A model generated the notes under the pieces. The model was not told where the DNA came from and did no database searches. It saw nothing but the letters and a program-made list of their open reading frames with translations. 64,000 nucleotides of DNA from Methanolobus vulcani (GTDB lineage: Archaea > Halobacteriota > Methanosarcinia > Methanosarcinales > Methanosarcinaceae), in assembly GCF_900100715.1 (NCBI RefSeq), contig NZ_FNCA01000006.1, positions 18,276-82,275 on the forward strand, written 5' to 3'. Positions 25,795 through 34,505 of the stretch are shown here, piece after piece (within the stretch, counting starts at the first letter, position 1; every line of letters starts with the position of its first letter). The position numbers were made by a program, and so were the translations under genes.

Positions 25795-26209
25795 TTTATC
25801 TCTCCACTACTAAAGAATGGTTCGGAGAGGATTTATTCTTTTTCAGATGCCCCGGTCACAAACATTCGAAAGTTATGTTAATGTTTTAACTAGCTAATTT
25901 TGTTCCGATAATATATAGAACCATCCATTGTCCAGAACTTTCCTAATAACATCCAATGAGGTCGGCTATTGTAAAAAAGCCATACCAGTTTCAATAAAAC
26001 ATTCTTGGTTACCTTTCAGGGCATATGATGTCATTGCAAAATTATTGGTGTACCCTTATTGAGTATCTTTGATTCGGAAGTTCTGATCATTTTTGTAACT
26101 TTCATATTGTTTTTATCTTAAAACATATGTTTGAACTTTTCCCAACACATGAAAAACCTACAATATCAGTAGTTACTTGAAAGCAACATTCCGATTATTT
26201 TATTTATAT
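25795..26209. other. Intergenic region without recognised genes
   Basis: 415 bases of AT-rich sequence between two minus-strand genes. Only short chance inverted repeats were found, and no frame with start and ribosome binding site. The part nearest 25795 must hold the promoter of the phosphodiesterase gene, and AATATATAG near 25910 is a possible TATA element. Confidence 0.4.
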
Positions 26210-27496
26210 TCATATAAATTTTCTACGTTGCAGGAATAGAACAACAGATATTGAAATAAATAATACCAACGCACTATTCTGTGAGAGCTTTGCAGAACTT
26301 GCTTTATCGCTAATTGATGTGGAAGCCACATCAGTAACCTGTTTTAATTCGATCTCTTCAATTTGCTCGTCAGGACTGTTGTCATCGTAAGATGAAGCTG
26401 CATTGACCTGTTCATTTTCTGTTATATTTTTGCTTGCCACATTTGCTGTAATTGCAAACGGGGAGAATCCCGGTGTAGTTGCTTCAAAGAAATAGAAATC
26501 ATTATCCTCTCCGGTCATTTCGGTATCAAGGACCTGCCAGTTTTCATCATGGTAGCGGTTTAAGCGGATGTCCGTAGTTTTAACACCATTGACCTGAACC
26601 CAGTTTTTAGGCACTGCAAAGGAGATTTTCATGTCTTCCATATTGCTTTCAGTTGCGTATCCTGCTTTTCCGATCCAGATATTCATATTTCTGTAAATAA
26701 GGCCACCAGGTTTTTGTGGGACCATTGTAGAAACATCTTTCAGGACTTCAATTGTACTGCTGATAAAGCCTGCATTCTTAAGTGAAGTGTAGCTGATGGC
26801 TTTTACAGGATTATCGTTTTCATCAAAAGTGTAAGTAACAGCAGTGTTTCCTATGATGTATAATTTGTTGACTTCCTTGAGTTCGATGTTGTCAGTGTTC
26901 TCTCCGGTGTCTCCACCACCGCCACCTGAACTTGCTGATACTTCTCCTGTGATATCCGTTGTTGAATTTCCTGTTATAGTAACATGTGCATTTTCAATGC
27001 TAGTGGGAATCGCATTTCCGCTTGCATCACTTAATATCACATTTGAGAGATAAATGGTGCTTTCTCCTGACTGGTTGCCTGCTGTTAAAGTAATATGTGC
27101 GAAGGTTCCGGGAGATTCTATCTCAACCTGTCCCAGAGTGACTGCAAATAGTCCGCTGACAAGTCCCTGCTGGTTATCGACAGTGCCGGGGATAAAGATC
27201 GACATAACATTATTCTTGTCAAAGAAGTCACCTTCTTCAACATTATTCACCATTAACATATCGCTGTCAAAATTGAGATCAAGTTGCGCACCTGCAACTG
27301 CTGTTACTGGCGTTATATTGATGTATATTTCAAAAACGCTATCTTGCTGCACTTCCGGTGTTACCTTTTCTATGCTTACTACAGAAGATGCAGATGCAGT
27401 AAACACAAGAATGCTTAGAAGTAGTGTTGCAACTATTATCAGAAAAAATGGCTTCTTTATACTGCCATGTCCCCATACCTTTTGTACCCTGATCAT
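26210..27496 (-). CDS. Cohesin-domain / PGF-pre-PGF surface protein
   Basis: About 428 residues. A signal peptide at ~15-40 (PFFLIIVATLLLSILVFTAS) is followed by a cohesin-like domain at ~45-180 (VAGAQLDLNFDSDMLMVNNV and GTFAHITLTAGNQSGESTIY). After a Gly-rich linker comes a PGF-pre-PGF domain (~215-360: YTSLKNAGFISSTIEVLKD, RNMNIWIGKAGYATESNMED, ATTPGFSPFAI). The protein ends with a helix ALVLFISISVVLFLQRRKFI but lacks a PGF motif right before it. It is predicted to be cell-surface anchored. ATG 27496, behind AGGTG, is preferred over GTG 27502. Possible partners are dockerin proteins; none is in the window. Confidence 0.82.
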   Translation of the reverse strand: MIRVQKVWGHGSIKKPFFLIIVATLLLSILVFTASASSVVSIEKVTPEVQQDSVFEIYINITPVTAVAGAQLDLNFDSDMLMVNNVEEGDFFDKNNVMSIFIPGTVDNQQGLVSGLFAVTLGQVEIESPGTFAHITLTAGNQSGESTIYLSNVILSDASGNAIPTSIENAHVTITGNSTTDITGEVSASSGGGGGDTGENTDNIELKEVNKLYIIGNTAVTYTFDENDNPVKAISYTSLKNAGFISSTIEVLKDVSTMVPQKPGGLIYRNMNIWIGKAGYATESNMEDMKISFAVPKNWVQVNGVKTTDIRLNRYHDENWQVLDTEMTGEDNDFYFFEATTPGFSPFAITANVASKNITENEQVNAASSYDDNSPDEQIEEIELKQVTDVASTSISDKASSAKLSQNSALVLFISISVVLFLQRRKFI

Positions 27497-27632
27497 TCTC
27501 ACACCTGAAACTGTGAGAATTACATTAGTTAGTATATATTTATATTTTATTATTTTAGTCAGATACTTAGCATTAAGACTGACAATCTACAATTCCAGCT
27601 CTTCAGGAGCCAATTAGCTATTGAAAAAACGT

Positions 27633-27773
27633 TCAGATGCAGGCACTAAAGTCCAGTCCGTTGGTAGACATTTCTTCCAGGGACAGATCTGCAATACACT
27701 CCCTGCAAACTCTTTTGCCACGTATCAGAAGTGCATCATTAACTGTTTTTCCACAAACTTCGCATTTGTGCAT
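27633..27773 (-). CDS. Small zinc-ribbon protein (46 aa)
   Basis: A 46-residue protein starting MHKCEVCGKTVNDALLIRGK and continuing RVCRECIADLSLEEM. The C-x2-C...C-x2-C spacing is a one-knuckle-pair zinc ribbon. GAGAGG lies a few bases before ATG 27773, a clear ribosome binding site. It follows the GNAT gene on the same strand by 34 bases. Too short for common length filters. A nucleic-acid or protein-binding role is plausible but not shown. Confidence 0.7.
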   Translation of the reverse strand: MHKCEVCGKTVNDALLIRGKRVCRECIADLSLEEMSTNGLDFSACI

Positions 27774-27807
27774 TTTCCTCTCACTTAACTTTAAGAGCTT
27801 GTATAAT

Positions 27808-28347
27808 TTAAACTTTATTACCGGAAAGATATTTCTCTCTTGTCAGTAAAAAATAATGTGCATCCCTGTCTTTTTCCTGAACAATGGTCTGCTGTTGCAT
27901 TCCTATTCTTTTTGCAAGGTTCATGGACGCAATATTCTCAGGATGGCAATAAATGCAGATCCTGTCAATATCAAGAACAAGTATCATGTACTCGATCAAT
28001 TTTTCCATAGCTTCAGTTGCAAATCCATTGTTCCTGAACTCCGGTTCAAGTGCATAATATATTTGCGTGTCATTTGAGAAGTCAACTGCAGCGAATCCAC
28101 AGGAACCTATCACATTCTCGGTTTCCTTAAGGCAGATGGCCATTGCAGCAACAGGTTCTTCTGTGGTATATGAATCAATGAGCATTTGGAGAAAAGCTTC
28201 TGTTTCTTCTTTACTTGTATTCAATGGCATGTCAGTTAAGCCGATAACATCCTTATTGTTCAGGAATTCATGCAACATCTCCAGATCATTTGCAGTATAT
28301 CTCCGGATGATTAGACGACATGTTTCCAGCCTTTTGGGAATTCTCAT
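27808..28347 (-). CDS. RimJ/RimL-type GNAT acetyltransferase
   Basis: A 179-residue protein starting LETCRLIIRRYTANDLEMLHEF, the usual beginning of RimJ/RimL-like GNATs. Motif A is YYALEPEFRNNGFATEAMEKL (R-x-x-G-x-A), followed by ICIYCHPENIASMNLAKRIGM as motif B. It transfers acetyl from acetyl-CoA to an N-terminal or other amine; the acceptor is unknown. It is followed at 34 bases by the small zinc-ribbon gene on the same strand. Confidence 0.88.
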   Translation of the reverse strand: MRIPKRLETCRLIIRRYTANDLEMLHEFLNNKDVIGLTDMPLNTSKEETEAFLQMLIDSYTTEEPVAAMAICLKETENVIGSCGFAAVDFSNDTQIYYALEPEFRNNGFATEAMEKLIEYMILVLDIDRICIYCHPENIASMNLAKRIGMQQQTIVQEKDRDAHYFLLTREKYLSGNKV

Positions 28348-28398
28348 GTTCTGCTATTTTCCTGACTTATACTAAAAAGTTTTGATTTTTTAGGCAGA

Positions 28399-29106
28399 TC
28401 AAACTAACCCTGCTATTTTAAGGAAGTTGCTGAAAAGTGTGTAACCGTTGTTACTGTATTCCTCAGCAAGCTCTTCAAAATCATGAAGAAGCTTATTTTT
28501 GTCAAGTTCCATAAGTTCAGGGTCATTATCTAGCCAGATATTGAACATTTCAGGAGTAAGCTCAAAATGACCCTGAATTCCGTAAGCATTGCTACCGACT
28601 TTGATTATTTGATTCCTGCAGTATTTCCCAGTAGCCAGCAATTCAATATTGTCATTCAGATCCACGGTTTCACCGTGCAGATGAAATATTTTGACAGGAT
28701 TTTCCAGCCCGCTGAACAGAGGATCATTCATCCATTCATCTTCAATATTGACAGAATAATACTTTCCATCCTCAGCTCTAAAACCAATTTCTCTTACTTC
28801 GTTCTTGCGAACAACAGCTCCCTGGGATTTTGCGAGTGTCTGCATTCCAAGACAGATGCCAAGATAAGGAATTTTAAGTTCGATTGCCTTTTTTATCATT
28901 GTAAGTTCTCGTTCCATCTTTATGTTCTTGTCATTGGCACTATCCGGTCCACCATATACAATAACCGCAGAGTAATTGTCAGGTTCCGGTAGTTTTTCTC
29001 CTGAATCCAGATCAACAATATGGAAATCAATATTGTTTTTCTTCAGTATATTTTCCAGTATACCGGGTCCTTCCCTGGTGATGTTCTTTACGATAAGCAG
29101 GCTCAT
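28399..29106 (-). CDS. Class I glutamine amidotransferase, GMP-synthase-like
   Basis: About 235 residues from ATG 29106, chosen because SLLIVKNITREGPG is the normal family start; an in-frame upstream extension adds 21 hydrophobic residues with no support. The nucleophile elbow is GICLGMQTLA and the His-Glu pair is YGIQGHFELTPEM. Domain length matches free-standing GATases annotated as GMP synthase glutamine amidotransferase-like. The true acceptor is uncertain, because no synthetase domain is adjacent. Confidence 0.85.
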   Translation of the reverse strand: MSLLIVKNITREGPGILENILKKNNIDFHIVDLDSGEKLPEPDNYSAVIVYGGPDSANDKNIKMERELTMIKKAIELKIPYLGICLGMQTLAKSQGAVVRKNEVREIGFRAEDGKYYSVNIEDEWMNDPLFSGLENPVKIFHLHGETVDLNDNIELLATGKYCRNQIIKVGSNAYGIQGHFELTPEMFNIWLDNDPELMELDKNKLLHDFEELAEEYSNNGYTLFSNFLKIAGLV

Positions 29107-29186
29107 GACTTTTAGTATGCAGAAATCTGATAAATGATTTATGAATAAGCTAGCTAGCAGAAATAGCAAAGCGCAATAAAAGAGTA

Positions 29187-29314
29187 CCCTGAACAGGATC
29201 CCATGTTTGTTTTTTAAAGTGCTGATAACAGAACTTTTTTTGTTTTTCTATTAGGGAATCCTGTTCTACGGGCCTGCTTACCGGAAAATCCCGGTAACCA
29301 CCAACCAATTTTTT
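29187..29314 (+). ncRNA. Candidate small RNA between divergent genes
   Basis: GAACAGGATCCC (29191-29202) pairs with GGG-A-ATCCTGTTC (29254-29266), 12 pairs with one bulged base. Next comes TTACCGG (29278-29284) with CCGGTAA (29291-29297), then ACCACCAACCAATTTTTT. The second hairpin plus T-run reads as a plus-strand terminator. An AT-rich box ATTTATGAATAAG near 29137-29149 could be its promoter. A 69-codon minus-strand frame across the region has no start signal and low plausibility. Confidence 0.33.
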
Positions 29315-29491
29315 ACCAACCAACCTACCGTACCACACGGATAAGTTCCATGCCTGCAAGGCTTTTTAAGTCTGGTGTCTTTATCTCCGAACCAAACTTA
29401 TTATGAGTTAACCTTGAATTCATATTATAAATAGATATCGTTGGTGTGAAATATACTAATTCTCATAATGATGATGCATCGAAAATCCTAT

Positions 29492-30034
29492 TTATTCAAT
29501 AGTGTATATTTCTGATACAGCAATCTCAAGTGCACTTGAATAAAAATGGTAGGCTTCGTCATTAAAGCAAATAAGCCTGATATCTTCAAACGACCCACCA
29601 TTCTCCATATGTTCCAGAATTGTTCTCACAGCCAGTACGGACGCCCTGCTAACCGGAAAACCATATGCTCCTATGCTAATCCCCGGGAATGCGATACTTT
29701 TTATATCATATTTCTCTGCCAGTAAAAGAGAATTCCTGTAAGCACTTACAAGAAGCTCATCCTCCTGATCATATCCTCCGTTCCAGATAGGACCCACGGT
29801 ATGTATCACCCACTTTGTAGGCAGAAGATGACCTCCTGTTATCCTGGCGTCTCCTGTAGGACATCCTCCTAGAGTGCGGCATTCCTCCAGAAGTCCGGGA
29901 CCTGCTGCACGATGGATAGCACCGTCAACACCCCCTCCACCAAGCAGGGAATTGTTAGCTGCATTCACTATTGCATCAACTTCCTGCTCAACGATATCAC
30001 CTAAGATCACACTTATCATGTCATGATAGCCCAT
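29492..30034 (-). CDS. Macrodomain protein (O-acetyl-ADP-ribose deacetylase type)
   Basis: A 180-residue protein consisting of one macrodomain. [21 protein letters not shown], then [14 protein letters not shown] (ADP-ribose loop), [22 protein letters not shown], and the second loop [12 protein letters not shown] are complete and of the MacroD/YmdB subclass, which removes ADP-ribose esters. ATG 30034 or ATG 30019 (MISVILGD) can serve as start. It is a single gene, divergent from the peptidase gene. Confidence 0.92.
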   Translation of the reverse strand: MGYHDMISVILGDIVEQEVDAIVNAANNSLLGGGGVDGAIHRAAGPGLLEECRTLGGCPTGDARITGGHLLPTKWVIHTVGPIWNGGYDQEDELLVSAYRNSLLLAEKYDIKSIAFPGISIGAYGFPVSRASVLAVRTILEHMENGGSFEDIRLICFNDEAYHFYSSALEIAVSEIYTIE

Positions 30035-30206
30035 GTCAGTTCCTCATTTTTACCATGTATTCGTGGATTTTTCTATAGAATGAGATTATCCAGATTATTC
30101 TTATCTTTGTTGTATGATATAATTTTATACAGAGCATGCAGTATTGTAGTAACGACAAGAATTATTTCAGTATAAGTAGTAAAAGGCAGAAAGGCAGGTA
30201 AGACAC

Positions 30207-31727
30207 ATGGACAATATCACAGAACAAATCCTTTCACATTTCAGGGAAGTCAGTAGAATACCCAGATGCTCCAGAAATGAGGAAAAAATAGCCATGTGGC
30301 TTAAAAAGTGGGCATTACATCACGGTTTCAGTGTGAAATTCGACAGCATGAATAATATTGTTATAGGAGTTCCGGGTTCAAAAGGATGTGAGTACCTGCC
30401 TTCAATTGTAATCCAGGGTCATATGGACATGGTATGCGAGAAGACGCAGGACAGTAGCCATGATTTCAGTAAGGATCCGATAATTCCTGTTGTGGATGAT
30501 GAATGGCTCAGGGCTCAGGGTACTACTCTGGGTGCTGACAACGGCATAGCTATTGCACTTGCACTTGCACTGGCGGAAGATAAAAGCTTAAAGCATCCTC
30601 CACTTGAACTTCTCTTCACGGTGGATGAGGAAACCGGTCTTACCGGAGCCAATGCCCTGACACCTGATTTTATCTCCGGGTACGTATTGCTTAATGTTGA
30701 TTCTGAAGACGAGGGTATATTCACCGTAGGATGTGCCGGTGGGCTTAATACTACAATAAAGATGCCACTCAGATTTTCCCCGCTACCTGATAACATGCTG
30801 ACTTTCAGTCTTGTTGTCGATGGTCTTTCTGGTGGACATTCAGGTGTGGATATTCATGAAGGCCGTGCAAACGCCAACAAACTGATTGCAGGAGCTTTAA
30901 GCCTGATCGCTGACAGGATAGATGTGAGAATTCTGGATGTAAGCGGTGGTTCTGCTCATAATGCGATTCCCCGTTATGCTCAAGTTATGGTTGCTGCTGC
31001 TACTGATAATAAAGAAGTAATATTGGATATGATATCTGATTTTGAAAGTAAAATGAAGTCAGAGTATTCAGAGATCGAAAACGGTATCAATATAAGAGTT
31101 AAAGCTGATTCTTCTGATCTACAAAAAGAAATAACAGACTCAATAGACTCTGAAACAACATCCAAGATCATCGGACTTTTGCAGGAGCTTCCGCATGGCG
31201 TTACTTGCATGTCACCTGATATAGAAGGACTTGTAGAAACTTCAAGTAATCTGGCTACGATCAACATTGATGATGGAGAACTTATAATTATCTCAAGCCA
31301 GCGCAGTTCCAGTGATCAGGGACTTTCGTCTCTCACTTCATCAATCGAGAAAATTGCAAAGAAATATGGTGCAGCTTATGAGCATAATTCTGGCTATCCT
31401 GCATGGCAGCCGGATATGTCTTCACCTTTATTGAAACGCTGCATGGAAGTCTATTCATCTGTTTTTGATGAAAAAGCAAAGATAGAGATAATACATGCAG
31501 GTCTGGAATGTGCTGTTATCGGTTCAAAGTTTGAGAATATGGATATGATATCCTTTGGTCCTACCATAATAAATCCACATTCACCGGATGAATGTCTTCA
31601 CATTCCTTCCATCAGGAAAATATGGGATTTCCTGATTGCATTGCTGGAATCTTTTGCCGAGAAAGAGGAAAGCAAAAAAAGTGGCAAGTCTAAAAAGAGA
31701 TCCAAAGGTAAGAAATCAAGGTCATAA
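30207..31727 (+). CDS. pepD: Aminoacyl-histidine dipeptidase (M20 family, PepD-like)
   Basis: A 506-residue zinc dipeptidase. Metal ligands are visible in IQGHMDMV (His/Asp), TTLGADNGIAIALALA, VDEETGLTGAN (catalytic Glu-Glu), NVDSEDEGIF, and the C-terminal IHAGLECAV. The layout matches bacterial PepD (cytosol non-specific dipeptidase). The last ~25 residues (KEESKKSGKSKKRSKGKKS) are a lysine-rich tail that PepD normally lacks. Start ATG 30207 with AGGCAGGTAAG upstream. It is followed by the DUF523/DUF1722 gene after 30 bases, so it may be the first gene of a three-gene operon. Confidence 0.9.
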   Translation: MDNITEQILSHFREVSRIPRCSRNEEKIAMWLKKWALHHGFSVKFDSMNNIVIGVPGSKGCEYLPSIVIQGHMDMVCEKTQDSSHDFSKDPIIPVVDDEWLRAQGTTLGADNGIAIALALALAEDKSLKHPPLELLFTVDEETGLTGANALTPDFISGYVLLNVDSEDEGIFTVGCAGGLNTTIKMPLRFSPLPDNMLTFSLVVDGLSGGHSGVDIHEGRANANKLIAGALSLIADRIDVRILDVSGGSAHNAIPRYAQVMVAAATDNKEVILDMISDFESKMKSEYSEIENGINIRVKADSSDLQKEITDSIDSETTSKIIGLLQELPHGVTCMSPDIEGLVETSSNLATINIDDGELIIISSQRSSSDQGLSSLTSSIEKIAKKYGAAYEHNSGYPAWQPDMSSPLLKRCMEVYSSVFDEKAKIEIIHAGLECAVIGSKFENMDMISFGPTIINPHSPDECLHIPSIRKIWDFLIALLESFAEKEESKKSGKSKKRSKGKKSRS

Positions 31728-31757
31728 TTATAATCCATCAGTTACAATATTATTAAC

Positions 31758-32741
31758 ATGGAAAAGTTTCCAAGACCGGTGCTTCTGGTAAGCAGGTGCC
31801 TTGAATTTGATAAAGTGCGATTTAATGGACAGAAGGTAAGCTCTCCTATTGTTCGGGACCTGATGCAATTTGCAGATGTGAAAACAGTCTGTCCGGAAGT
31901 TGAAATTGGTCTTGGTGTTCCCAGAGCACCTCTAAGGATAATCAGAAAGAATGATGAATACAGGCTTGTTCAGCCCGACACAGGTCTGGACCTAACAGAG
32001 AAAATGAATAAGTTTGCTGACAATTTTCTTGACGGTCTGGGAAAGGTTGATGGTTTTATTTTCAAGGGACTTTCTCCTAGCATGGGTCTTGGAAATGTGA
32101 AGGTCTATGCCAGGGATGCAATGTCTCCGGTTGTCGAAAGGTCTGCAGGATTCTTTGCAGGTCATGTTATCAACAGATACCTTGGTTATCCCATGGAAGA
32201 GAGTGAAAGACTGCTGAATCCACGCATACGGCATCATTTCCTGACAAGTCTCTATGCCTTTGCAGATTTCAGGCAGATGAGAGCCAATGCTTCCATAGGT
32301 TCACTGCTGGATTTTAATGAGGAGAACCGTTTTCTTTTCATGTCATGCAATCCGGCAGTGTTTGATAAGATGTCCGGATTGCTTGCAGACGCTGAGAATA
32401 CAGGCCAGGTATTTGAAGAGTACATGTCACTTTTGAAGGAAATACTAAGAAAACCTGGTTCTGACGTTCTAAAAATTGAAACTGCGAGGAAGATGTTCTT
32501 AATGTTTGCTGACAAAGATAATAAAGAAACTTCTTTCTTTGAGGAAATGCTGGGACGCTATGCTGAAAACAGGATTAGCTGGGATGCTATTATTGAAGTT
32601 CTCAGAATGATCTCCTTTAGGTTTCTTGATGAGGATTCATATAAAGATAGGTTCCTTTATCCTTATCCTGAGGAGTTAAAAGCTCCGGCAGATGAGAATA
32701 GGGACAAAGATTACTGGGATAATGAATGGAATCAAAGGTGA
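31758..32741 (+). CDS. DUF523-DUF1722 protein
   Basis: A 327-residue protein. Residues ~5-145 are DUF523: PVLLVSRCLEFDKVRFNG, TVCPEVEIGLGVPRAPLRI and FIFKGLSPSMGLGNVKVY, with the conserved Cys residues. Residues ~190-300 are DUF1722: LLNPRIRHHFLTSLYAF in front, then the helical domain. DUF523 proteins are linked to thiouracil desulfuration and bind an Fe-S cluster in characterised relatives. The stop TGA lies two bases before the next start, so it is coupled to the HdrD-like gene. Confidence 0.85.
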   Translation: MEKFPRPVLLVSRCLEFDKVRFNGQKVSSPIVRDLMQFADVKTVCPEVEIGLGVPRAPLRIIRKNDEYRLVQPDTGLDLTEKMNKFADNFLDGLGKVDGFIFKGLSPSMGLGNVKVYARDAMSPVVERSAGFFAGHVINRYLGYPMEESERLLNPRIRHHFLTSLYAFADFRQMRANASIGSLLDFNEENRFLFMSCNPAVFDKMSGLLADAENTGQVFEEYMSLLKEILRKPGSDVLKIETARKMFLMFADKDNKETSFFEEMLGRYAENRISWDAIIEVLRMISFRFLDEDSYKDRFLYPYPEELKAPADENRDKDYWDNEWNQR

Positions 32742-32742
32742 A

Positions 32743-33852
32743 ATGATGAATAAATTCGAGCTTGAGGTAAGTTATTGTATCGACTGCAAGAAATGCTGGG
32801 ATGTTTGTCCTGTGAATAAGGTTACAGAAGGTAACATTTACACTCCACAGGGTAAGATAGAGAGTCTTGCAAAGGTAGTTGCAGGTGAGGAGCTTACAAA
32901 GGAAGAGTACGACAACATTTATCTTTCAACCCGCTGCGGTGCATGTGATGATGTCTGTCCTGTAAATATACCAATTACCGATATCATCCAGTATGAGAGG
33001 CAATTGCTGGCAGAACAGGGAAGAGAGCCTGCAAAGACCACAACTATTTCAAATAATATCATTGAGCACAACAGTCCAGGTGCTAAAGATCCTTCAAAGA
33101 GATTTGACTGGATTACTGATGACATTGACCTTGCCGAAAGTTCAGAGATTGCTTACATGGCAGGCTGCTGGGTATCATATAGTCAGCAAGAAGTTGCCAG
33201 AGCCACTATCCGCCTGCTTAATCATGCAGGAATAAGACCCATGATTCTAAAAGAGGAGAAATGCTGCGGACTTTTCCTTATTGATAGTGGTCATTTTGAG
33301 CAGGCTGCTGAGCATGCAAAGAAGTTCGTGGATTATATTGAGTCACTTGGAGTAAAGAAGGTTATAGCCTCATGTCCGGGTTGTTATCTTGTCCTGAGTC
33401 ATGATTATCCTGAACTTTATCGTGAACTGAACTTTGAGGTTGAGCATTCCCTGAATGTATTTAAGGATATGATAGCAGATGGCACACTCAAGCCGAAGAA
33501 ACTTGATCTCACTGTTGCTGTCAGGGATGCCTGTCCACTGAGAGATTCAAAGGATGTTCCACGTAGTATCCTTGAAAGCATGGGCGTGGAAATAAAAGAG
33601 CTCTTTGACGGCGAACAGGTATGCTGTGGAGGACCAGCCGGTCTGAAACCAAACTTCCCGGATATTGCAAATGACATCGCCATGCTGACGGTGCAGAGTT
33701 ACAAAGATAAGGCTGATATGCTTGCTTCATACTGTCCTTTCTGTGTGCATCACATGGAAGGTGCCTGCAAGTCTAAGGACGAGGAAATGAATATCAAGGA
33801 TGTTTCGGTGTTGCTGGCTGAAAGTGTGCTTGGTGAGGATTTCATTAGATAA
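32743..33852 (+). CDS. HdrD-like iron-sulfur protein with two CCG domains
   Basis: About 369 residues. The N-terminal ferredoxin domain has CIDCKKCWDVCP (a full C-x2-C-x2-C-x3-C). A second motif, STRCGACDDVCP, has Ser where the first cysteine of the usual four stands, so only three cysteines are present. Two cysteine-rich CCG domains follow: CCGLFLIDSG with CPGCY, then CCGGPAG with CPFCVHHME. This is the heterodisulfide reductase/GlpC layout, thiol-disulfide electron transfer. No membrane partner is adjacent. ATG 32743 or ATG 32746, behind AAAGGTGA, is the start rather than the in-frame ATG 32692 inside the previous gene. Confidence 0.85.
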   Translation: MMNKFELEVSYCIDCKKCWDVCPVNKVTEGNIYTPQGKIESLAKVVAGEELTKEEYDNIYLSTRCGACDDVCPVNIPITDIIQYERQLLAEQGREPAKTTTISNNIIEHNSPGAKDPSKRFDWITDDIDLAESSEIAYMAGCWVSYSQQEVARATIRLLNHAGIRPMILKEEKCCGLFLIDSGHFEQAAEHAKKFVDYIESLGVKKVIASCPGCYLVLSHDYPELYRELNFEVEHSLNVFKDMIADGTLKPKKLDLTVAVRDACPLRDSKDVPRSILESMGVEIKELFDGEQVCCGGPAGLKPNFPDIANDIAMLTVQSYKDKADMLASYCPFCVHHMEGACKSKDEEMNIKDVSVLLAESVLGEDFIR

Positions 33853-33944
33853 AACAACTTCTGATACCTCAGACAGACTGTGCTTGCAGGAATCGTATTT
33901 TTTCACTAGCATTCCTTGTAAACAGAAGACAGAAATCAGAATAA
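33851..33944 (+). pseudogene. Frameshifted remnant of a surface-protein C-terminal tail
   Basis: GTGCTTGCAGGAATCGTA (from 33880) encodes VLAGIV. After a run of six T the frame must shift to continue as FSLAFLVNRRQKSE and stop at 33944. The intact-looking relative at 11750-11804 has seven T at the same place (LAGIVFFSLAVLTRIK). A one-base deletion in a homopolymer therefore explains the break. No gene body precedes it. The remnant now forms the 3' trailer of the HdrD-like gene. Confidence 0.5.
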
Positions 33945-33985
33945 GAAAGAGCAGTTTTAATGCTCTTTTCATTTTTTTCTTTCTT
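33945..33985 (+). terminator. Terminator after the peptidase/DUF523/HdrD-like run
   Basis: GAAAGAGCA (33945-33953), loop GTTTTAA, TGCTCTTTT (33961-33969), then CATTTTTTTCTTTCTTT. A nine-pair stem, including one G-U, with T-rich tail on the plus strand. Confidence 0.7.
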
Positions 33986-34003
33986 TGAAATAAAATAATA
34001 ATG

Positions 34004-34360
34004 TCAGATATGGTATCCGACACAGAACCGGTAAACGACTCTTATCTCATACAGTTCTTTTGAATCAAACTGAAGTTCACCAGTATTTGCTGAATACTTC
34101 ATATCTTCAAAATCCTTGAAGACAACTTCACAGTTTATATTTTCAGGGACCTGAGACTTAAAATAATCACATTTTCCTGTAATCTCAGTGACAAGTCTTT
34201 TAGTTTCCTCTGAATTAAAAGATGTAGATTCTGCAGGAGAATAAACAAGTTCCGTTGTCAGCTTTTCCCTGTCTATAAGATTCATCCAGAAGCCATTGAT
34301 TACTGTATCATCAAGCATGTAGTCCTGTATCTCAAAACTTTTGCTTATTACATTCTTCAA
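34004..34360 (-). CDS. Hypothetical protein (118 aa)
   Basis: A soluble 118-residue protein starting MKNVISKSFEIQDYMLDDTV, with alternating charged helices and beta-strands at the end (ELYEIRVVYRFCVGYHI). No family is recognised. It is monocistronic, between the terminator of the upstream plus-strand run and the terminator of the symporter. The start ATG 34360 lacks a strong ribosome binding site. Confidence 0.55.
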   Translation of the reverse strand: MKNVISKSFEIQDYMLDDTVINGFWMNLIDREKLTTELVYSPAESTSFNSEETKRLVTEITGKCDYFKSQVPENINCEVVFKDFEDMKYSANTGELQFDSKELYEIRVVYRFCVGYHI

Positions 34361-34441
34361 ATCAGAACACCTGATATTTTCATAGATTTAAAGACTTAAA
34401 ACTGTTTTTGTGATACGGTTTCAGGCTATTGCAATAATGTA

Positions 34442-34473
34442 TAAAAAAAGACATTGCGGAGTAATTCTCCGCA
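34442..34473 (-). terminator. Terminator of the third symporter module
   Basis: On the minus strand TGCGGAG-AATTA-CTCCGCA is followed by ATGTCTTTTTTTATAC. It starts about 33 bases after the permease stop codon. Confidence 0.75.
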
Positions 34474-34505
34474 TAGTTTCAAATCATTTTTTTTAAATTC
34501 TTTTA

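Noticed and set aside
27054-27617. 187-codon plus-strand frame over the cohesin surface gene
   Set aside because: Antisense to a well-supported gene, with no domain and no ribosome binding site.
29150-29359. 69-codon minus-strand frame starting with TTG
   Set aside because: No ribosome binding site, odd composition, and it runs through inverted repeats better explained as structured RNA.
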